Assembly: GCA_013416395.1 (NCBI GenBank)
Contig: JACCEP010000005.1
Span: forward strand, 62,001-126,000
DNA: 64,000 nucleotides
Direction of reading: 5' to 3'
Origin: Alcaligenaceae bacterium
Lineage (GTDB): Bacteria; Pseudomonadota; Gammaproteobacteria; Burkholderiales; Burkholderiaceae_B
The notes beneath the pieces are model-generated. The model searched no databases. It was given only the letters and a program-made list of their open reading frames with translations, and was not told the DNA's origin. A program made the translations under genes and the position numbers. Below, one piece after another: positions 59,179-64,000 of this stretch; position 1 is the stretch's first letter, and each line of letters begins with the position of its first letter.

Positions 59179-59889
59179 CTAATGCCCCTTCATGCCGCGG
59201 CCGTAATGGCGCTCGGCCAGCAAAAATACAGCCTGGCTGCCGGCGCCGATAATGAAGTAAAGCGCACCCGCCATCAGGTATAGAATGAGTGACTCACGGG
59301 TGGCGGCTGCGCCCAGTACTGCCGCACGCATGATTTCGACCAAACCTACCAGCGAAATGAGCGCAGTGTCTTTGAGAGCCGTCTGCCAAACGTTATTGGT
59401 GCCCGGCAAGGCATAGAAGAACATCTGCGGGATAACGATGCGCTTGAGGCGCAGCCAGCCAGACATACCCACGGCCTTGGCAGCTTCGACCTGACCGCGT
59501 GGGATGGCATTAAGCGCCCCGCGAAACACTTCGACGCTGTATGACCCGGAGATCAGGCCGATTGCCAGGACGCCGACCAGGGCCGGAAACCAGCTGGTCA
59601 TGGCATCTTCCCAGCCCAGCCGATCAGCGAGGTCGGCGACCGGCTGAACGGATCCGAAAAACAAAAGGTAGATGATGAGCAGTTCTGGGATGCTGCGCAC
59701 AATGGTGGTGTAGCCGCTGACCAGCAGGCTGGCAAATCTGGCGCGCGATACCTTGATGGTGGCGCCAGCAATGCCGATGAGCAAGCCTAGGGCCATCCCG
59801 AAACACGAGATAAGCAGCGTCATGGCGGCGCCACGCAAAAGCATGAGGCCCCAGCCTTCGTGCAGAATCTTTAGTGCAGTCTCTGTCAT
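59179..59889 (-). CDS. hisQ: Polar amino-acid ABC transporter permease (HisQ type)
   Basis: 236-residue permease paired with HisM. EAA loop: VEVFRGALNAIPRGQVEAAKAVGM. The start MTETALKILHEGWGLMLLRGA matches HisQ. It lies 116 bases after hisJ, with a strong hairpin between. Confidence 0.9.
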   Translation of the reverse strand: MTETALKILHEGWGLMLLRGAAMTLLISCFGMALGLLIGIAGATIKVSRARFASLLVSGYTTIVRSIPELLIIYLLFFGSVQPVADLADRLGWEDAMTSWFPALVGVLAIGLISGSYSVEVFRGALNAIPRGQVEAAKAVGMSGWLRLKRIVIPQMFFYALPGTNNVWQTALKDTALISLVGLVEIMRAAVLGAAATRESLILYLMAGALYFIIGAGSQAVFLLAERHYGRGMKGH

Positions 59890-59964
59890 GATGGTGGTAA
59901 TGGACTGCTATGTCGGGCAATGGCCGAAAGAGAATTGATAAAACGGTGCATGAGGAAAGCGAAG

Positions 59965-59986
59965 CGCCGCCCCGAAGGGGGCGGCG
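59965..59986. promoter_or_regulatory. Strong hairpin between hisJ and hisQ
   Basis: CGCCGCCCC (59965-59973) and GGGGCGGCG (59978-59986) pair perfectly around GAAG. There is no T-run, so it likely protects the hisJ message or reduces read-through, as intercistronic hairpins do in other binding-protein operons. Confidence 0.6.
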
Positions 59987-60005
59987 GATTTAGGGCAGCA
60001 GTATG

Positions 60006-60824
60006 TCAGCTTTTGCAGACATCGTAGTTGGTGGTGTCGACATCAAACCATTTTATGCTGGCTTCTTTCATGGTGCCGTTTTTGATCAGTTTGCACAGGG
60101 CAGTGTCTACTTTTTGCTTGAGATCAGCATTGTTTTTGTTAATGCCAACACCAATTCCATAGCCCAGGGTTTCTGGATCCGCGGTGCTTTTGATGATGAA
60201 ATGAGCCAGTGCGAAGTTTTTATCACCAACTTTTTTCAGGAACTTGGCCTGAGACGTTACGTCAGCGAAGGTGGCGTCCAGACGGCCAGCATCGAGGTCC
60301 ATCTGCATTTGGTCGAGCGTGTCGTAAGGCTTGACCTTAAGTTCTGGTGCGTTTTTGCGCAGGAAGTCACCTTGGGTGGTGCCACCCTGAACGCCCACGG
60401 TTTTGCCTGCCAGACCTTTGAATAGTGCGTCGGTGCTGTCTGCGCCGACCAGATCACTGTTCTTGGGAAGTATGAAAGTGGTGTCTTCAACTACGTACGG
60501 AATGCTGAACGTGATGCGCTTGCTGCGCTCGGGGGTTACCGACATGCCGGAAATAATGAGATCAAAGCGGTTGGCATCTAACGAAGGGATTAGGCTGTCG
60601 AACGCTTGCACCACAAAACGACATTTGGCGTCAAGCTCTTTGCACAAGGCATTGCCGACATCGGCGTCAAAGCCAGTTACTTTGCCATTGGCATCGACCA
60701 TGCTCCAGGGCGGGTAACCGCCTTCTGTGCCGATTTTAAGGGTGCCGCTTGCGCCAGCCGTTGTCATGCCCAGCAAGGCAACTGCCGAGCAAAGCACGGC
60801 ATTTCGAAAAAAAGGTTTGATCAT
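60006..60824 (-). CDS. hisJ: Periplasmic polar amino-acid binding protein (HisJ/ArgT type)
   Basis: 272 residues from the ATG at 60824 (AAGGAAC upstream). Signal peptide NAVLCSAVALLGMTTAGASG. The mature protein begins TLKIGTEGGYPPWSMVDANGKVTG and has the family segments GFDADVGNALCKEL and GVQGGTTQGDFL. Cysteines CKELDAKC are spaced as the disulfide of HisJ. Ligand expected among His, Lys, Arg or Orn. Confidence 0.9.
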   Translation of the reverse strand: MIKPFFRNAVLCSAVALLGMTTAGASGTLKIGTEGGYPPWSMVDANGKVTGFDADVGNALCKELDAKCRFVVQAFDSLIPSLDANRFDLIISGMSVTPERSKRITFSIPYVVEDTTFILPKNSDLVGADSTDALFKGLAGKTVGVQGGTTQGDFLRKNAPELKVKPYDTLDQMQMDLDAGRLDATFADVTSQAKFLKKVGDKNFALAHFIIKSTADPETLGYGIGVGINKNNADLKQKVDTALCKLIKNGTMKEASIKWFDVDTTNYDVCKS

Positions 60825-60930
60825 TGTGTTGTTCCTTATGGTCGGTATTTGATGCAGGCCATACGAATGCTTGCCCGCAGGCAGCGATACATTGCTTGGT
60901 TTCGGGCTTTCAGTCAATGGTGGATGGTGA

Positions 60931-61794
60931 TTATTGCACTGCCTGCAAAAACTGGCCCAAACGGGCGGAGCGGGGATGGTCAAACAACTGTTCAGGCCGG
61001 CCTTTTTCTTCAATCAGGCCGTTGTGCATGAAGATGACTTCGTCTGACACTTCGCGCGCGAATTTCATTTCATGTGTGACCAGCAGCATGGTGCGGCCTT
61101 CTATTGCAAGCTGGCGAATTACTTTAAGTACTTCTCCGACCATTTCAGGGTCTAGCGCTGAAGTTGGCTCGTCAAACAGCAATACGTCGGGATTCATGGC
61201 CAGTGCTCGGGCAATGGCCACGCGCTGCTGCTGGCCGCCAGATAATTCGCCAGGGTAGGCGTCCTGCTTTTGAGCCAGCCCAACCTTATCCAGCAGCAGT
61301 AGCGCTTGCTCGCGCGCATGGGCGTGGCTTAGGCCGAGTACATGAACTGGCGCCTCGATAATGTTTTGCAGGGCGGTTCGGTGTGACCACAGGTTGAAAT
61401 TTTGAAAAACCATGCCTAGTTTGGCGCGCACGCGGTTGAGCTTGCTGGGGTCGACGGTACAGGATTCACCGTTGCGGCGCTTGCGGGTACGCAACACTTC
61501 GTTGCCGATGCGTATTTCGCCTTGATCAGGGATTTCGAGGTGGTTGATACACCGCAGCAAGGTGCTTTTGCCTGATCCGGATGAACCGATGACGGACAAA
61601 ACCTCACCTTTGCGCGCTGCAAAGCTGATGCCTTTCAGAATGTGATGTTCACCAAATGACTTATGCAGATCGCTGACCTGAAGTGCGTAGGCATTATGAC
61701 CGTCGGTGAGCTGTTGGTCGGCTGGCTGCAGGGTGGTCGCAGGATGCGCAGGCGTACCCTGGCCAGCAGAGTCTGCAGACGTGCTGGGGCTCAT
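60931..61794 (-). CDS. hisP: Polar amino-acid ABC transporter ATPase (HisP type)
   Basis: 287-residue ATPase; Walker [11 protein letters not shown]-loop VFQNFNLW, signature LSGGQQQR, Walker [17 protein letters not shown] and H-loop VTHEM. The N-terminal ~38 residues ([12 protein letters not shown] ...) extend beyond usual HisP, and GAGGGG precedes this ATG, so the extension may be real. First gene of the unit. Confidence 0.92.
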   Translation of the reverse strand: MSPSTSADSAGQGTPAHPATTLQPADQQLTDGHNAYALQVSDLHKSFGEHHILKGISFAARKGEVLSVIGSSGSGKSTLLRCINHLEIPDQGEIRIGNEVLRTRKRRNGESCTVDPSKLNRVRAKLGMVFQNFNLWSHRTALQNIIEAPVHVLGLSHAHAREQALLLLDKVGLAQKQDAYPGELSGGQQQRVAIARALAMNPDVLLFDEPTSALDPEMVGEVLKVIRQLAIEGRTMLLVTHEMKFAREVSDEVIFMHNGLIEEKGRPEQLFDHPRSARLGQFLQAVQ

Positions 61795-61937
61795 GCGCCC
61801 CTCAGGAGAAGATTATGTTGCAATGATGTTGGCATGGTACGGCGTTCTGGCCGGCGCGAGGGTAGAGGTGAAAGAAACGGGAAAAGATAAGTTTATCGCA
61901 TCCTCTGCGAACCACACTTAACTTGAGGTGAAGGCTG

Positions 61938-62240
61938 ATGAATCTTACGCATGTTTCGCACATGTTTATAGCCCTGTTGATACTGTCTGTCGTATATGTT
62001 TTTACTCGTAATGCATGGGTTGGCGCTGCGCTGGCCATTGGCTTTTATACCGGGCGCGAGCACGCTCAGCGGGAGTACAAAATAGGTGACCCCTCGCATC
62101 TGATGCCGTGGGAGGCGTTTGACGTGTGGAACTGGTCGCTGGATGCTCAGCTAGACCTTTTCTGTCCTATCGCCGCAGCGGTCGCTGCGGCATTGCTGAT
62201 TTCATTTCTTGCACGTAGACGGCGTAGCTCCGCGCTGTGA
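61938..62240 (+). CDS. Small membrane protein of unknown function
   Basis: 100 residues, ATG at 61938 after GAGGTGAAGG. Two hydrophobic helices at about 8-36 (HMFIALLILSVVYVF) and 76-93 (FCPIAAAVAAALLISFL) flank a central hydrophilic, Trp-rich part (REHAQREYKIGDPSHL, WEAFDVWNW). A basic C-terminal tail ARRRR suggests a cytoplasmic end. Divergent from hisP and convergent with sstT. I do not recognise the family. Confidence 0.65.
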   Translation: MNLTHVSHMFIALLILSVVYVFTRNAWVGAALAIGFYTGREHAQREYKIGDPSHLMPWEAFDVWNWSLDAQLDLFCPIAAAVAAALLISFLARRRRSSAL

Positions 62241-62350
62241 CCGTACTTAGGGTGTTGGATTGAGCGCGGCCACCTGCAGCCGTACTCGTGAACCAATGCG
62301 CATGGTCATGTGACGCCGTGTTTACGCGCAATGCTATGTCCGGTGTTGGG

Positions 62351-63601
62351 TCAGGCTGCTTCTGCTTCGGCTGCCACAAGAACCTTTCGATGCTCATAGC
62401 TGCCCGCCGCCGTAAACAGGACGTCAGTGGATGAGTTGAGTGCAGTTTCAGCCGAGTCTTGAAGCACGCTGATAATAAAGCCTGCGCCAACGACCTGCAT
62501 GGCCAGCTCATTGGGAATGCCAAACAGGCTGCATGCAAGTGGGATAAGCAGCAACGAGCCGCCCGCTACCCCTGACGCACCGCAGGCGCAGATGGCGGAC
62601 AGCACGCTTAAAAGCAGGGCTGTTGGCAGATCGACCGTGATGCCCAACGTATTGGCCGCTGCCAGTGTCAGCACGGTAATGGTAATGGCTGCACCCGCCA
62701 TGTTAATGGTTGCACCCACTGGTATAGATACCGAATAGGTATCTTGCGGTAGGCCAAGCTTTTTGCACAAAGCCAGGTTGACGGGGATGTTGGCGGCGGA
62801 GCTGCGCATGAAGAATGCGGTGATGCCACTTTCGCGCAGGCAGGTAAACACCAGCGGATAAGGGTTTTTGCGTATTTTTGCGGATACGATGAGCGGATTT
62901 ACCACCAAGGCAACAAACACCATGCAGCCGATCAAGACAGCCAGCAGGCGTACATAACCCAACAACGCGTCGAAGCCAGTTTCTGCAACCGTGGAGGCAA
63001 CAAGCCCGAAAATGCCTATGGGCGCAAATCGAATAACGATTTTTACGATAAATGACAAGGCTTGCGATAGGTCGCCCATGACGTTTTTGGTGGCGTCATG
63101 CGCATGACGCATGGACAGGCCTATAGCAATGGCCCAGGCGAGGATACCCATGTAATTGGCATTGATCAGTGCATTAATGGGGTTGTCGACCACGTTAAAC
63201 AACAGGGTGCTGAGCACTTCGCTGACATTGCCGGGAGGGCTGAGCGCCTGTGTAGTGGCTTTTAGCTGTATGGTGAGCGGAAACATATAGCTTGCAACCA
63301 CGGCCACCAATGCAGCCAGGAACGTGCCAATGAGGTACAGAACCACAATGGAACCCATGCGGGTCTGTTGCCCGTGGCGCTGGTTGGCAATGGATGCGGC
63401 GACCAGTACAAATACCAAAATTGGCGCAACCGATTTGAGGGCGTTGATGAACAGGTCGCCCGCTAGTGATGTTTTCAACGCCAGTTCGGGCGATAAAATA
63501 GCCAGCACTACGCCGGCAGCCAAACCGATGAGAATCTGAACGACGAGACTGCCATTCAAGATAAATTTCATGACAGGGTTTTGTTTACCCGTATGATGCA
63601 T
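62351..63601 (-). CDS. sstT: Na+/serine-threonine symporter SstT
   Basis: Imports serine and threonine with sodium. The start at 63601 ([15 protein letters not shown]) has GGAG seven bases upstream and gives 416 residues, close to E. coli SstT (414); an internal ATG at 63571 lacks a good site. The dicarboxylate/amino-acid:cation fold is shown by [29 protein letters not shown] and the C-terminal [16 protein letters not shown]. LHs typical of Sst[24 protein letters not shown]. Confidence 0.94.
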   Translation of the reverse strand: MHHTGKQNPVMKFILNGSLVVQILIGLAAGVVLAILSPELALKTSLAGDLFINALKSVAPILVFVLVAASIANQRHGQQTRMGSIVVLYLIGTFLAALVAVVASYMFPLTIQLKATTQALSPPGNVSEVLSTLLFNVVDNPINALINANYMGILAWAIAIGLSMRHAHDATKNVMGDLSQALSFIVKIVIRFAPIGIFGLVASTVAETGFDALLGYVRLLAVLIGCMVFVALVVNPLIVSAKIRKNPYPLVFTCLRESGITAFFMRSSAANIPVNLALCKKLGLPQDTYSVSIPVGATINMAGAAITITVLTLAAANTLGITVDLPTALLLSVLSAICACGASGVAGGSLLLIPLACSLFGIPNELAMQVVGAGFIISVLQDSAETALNSSTDVLFTAAGSYEHRKVLVAAEAEAA

Positions 63602-63887
63602 TACGTAACTCCAGGGTTGGGCCGGTGGGCCCACAATGACGAATTTTTTGCTTCCCTCTTGGTGCGGATATGCACAAGGAGAATGACGTCATTGACTGGG
63701 ATGACGACGCCCATTGCGTCTTGTACCGGAGGGGCGCCCAAAGTGGGCGGATTTGTGCAGAGCGGCATTTTACCACTTGGCCTTTTTGGGGCGGCAGCCT
63801 GTGCGATGTGCTCAGCGTGCGTCATGCCTGGTGTGCGTGATTGTGGCCCGCATGACCTGATTCGGCGTAGAAATAGTCAGGCTATTT
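63602..63887. promoter_or_regulatory. Divergent sstT / EamA spacer
   Basis: No gene seen. A stem TGGGCC / GGCCCA (63618-63633) lies just ahead of the sstT ribosome site in its leader. A perfect 12-base palindrome AATGACGTCATT lies at 63682-63693 and may be an operator. Confidence 0.35.
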
Positions 63888-64000
63888 ATGGGTAAAGCCT
63901 TCCGTTTGCCGCCCCTGCTGGTCTCATATGGGTATTTAGCACTGAGTATGTCGCTGGTGGGCACTTACATTGCTCTGACCAAGCCGCTCGCGGTTATCTT
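63888..64000 (+). CDS. EamA/DMT-family transporter (3'-truncated by window edge)
   Basis: The first 37 codons of a gene running off the window. The start MGKAFRLPPLLVSYGYLALS, with the helix LSMSLVGTYIALTKPLA, resembles the first segment of EamA-domain drug/metabolite transporters. Only one helix is visible, so substrate and length cannot be given. Confidence 0.6.
   Translation, partial: MGKAFRLPPLLVSYGYLALSMSLVGTYIALTKPLAVI

Overview
The window is chromosomal DNA of a betaproteobacterium, most likely Burkholderiales, family Alcaligenaceae (Bordetella/Advenella/Pusillimonas side). The grounds are gene order: rpsP-rimM-trmD; ndk-rlmN-rodZ-ispG-hisS-yfgM-bamB-der; hisC-hfq-hflX-hflK-hflC-hisZ-purA, including the separate HisZ subunit; and rpsU-dnaG-rpoD with a lysine/alanine-rich RpoD N terminus. 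Genus is not decidable by eye. No rRNA, tRNA, insertion sequence, prophage integrase or CRISPR array was seen.

Layout. 1-6.4 kb: 3' part of parC, a ferredoxin-type flavin reductase, a D-amino-acid dehydrogenase and an orphan periplasmic binding protein. 6.7-15.9 kb: a compact type IVb (R64/TcpQ-type) pilus cluster of eight genes, pilL-pilN-pilO2-pilP-pilQ-pilR-pilS-pilV, mostly with overlapping start/stop codons. It has no prepilin peptidase, lytic transglycosylase or retraction ATPase of its own, and its first lipoprotein looks like a VirB9/TrbG domain joined to a TcpQ domain. 16-45.8 kb: a long housekeeping stretch for translation, tRNA and rRNA modification, isoprenoid and histidine synthesis, outer-membrane assembly, ribosome GTPases, the HflKC complex, purine synthesis, primase and the primary sigma factor. 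45.8-53.5 kb: an orphan 5-oxoprolinase subunit A, a BenE-type transporter, a zinc receptor of the ZnuD type behind a near-perfect Zur-type box, and a membrane quinoprotein dehydrogenase preceded by a 14-bp minisatellite. 53.5-64 kb: a lone HigA-like repressor, an iron-uptake group on the minus strand (TonB siderophore receptor, PiuC, FMN hydroxy-acid dehydrogenase), a polar amino-acid ABC transporter (hisP-hisJ-hisQ-hisM), a small unknown membrane protein, the Na+/serine-threonine symporter SstT, and the start of an EamA-family transporter.

Themes. Metal supply (zinc receptor, iron receptor plus PiuC) and amino-acid uptake dominate the right-hand accessory part. Four envelope proteins (PilL, PilP, ZnuD, PQQ dehydrogenase) carry short in-frame tandem repeats that could vary in copy number. 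The points most worth checking are the reduced pilus cluster with its fused lipoprotein, the quinoprotein dehydrogenase with Asn at the position of the catalytic Asp, the 14-bp repeat array in front of it, and a 39-codon membrane-protein gene antisense to its end.
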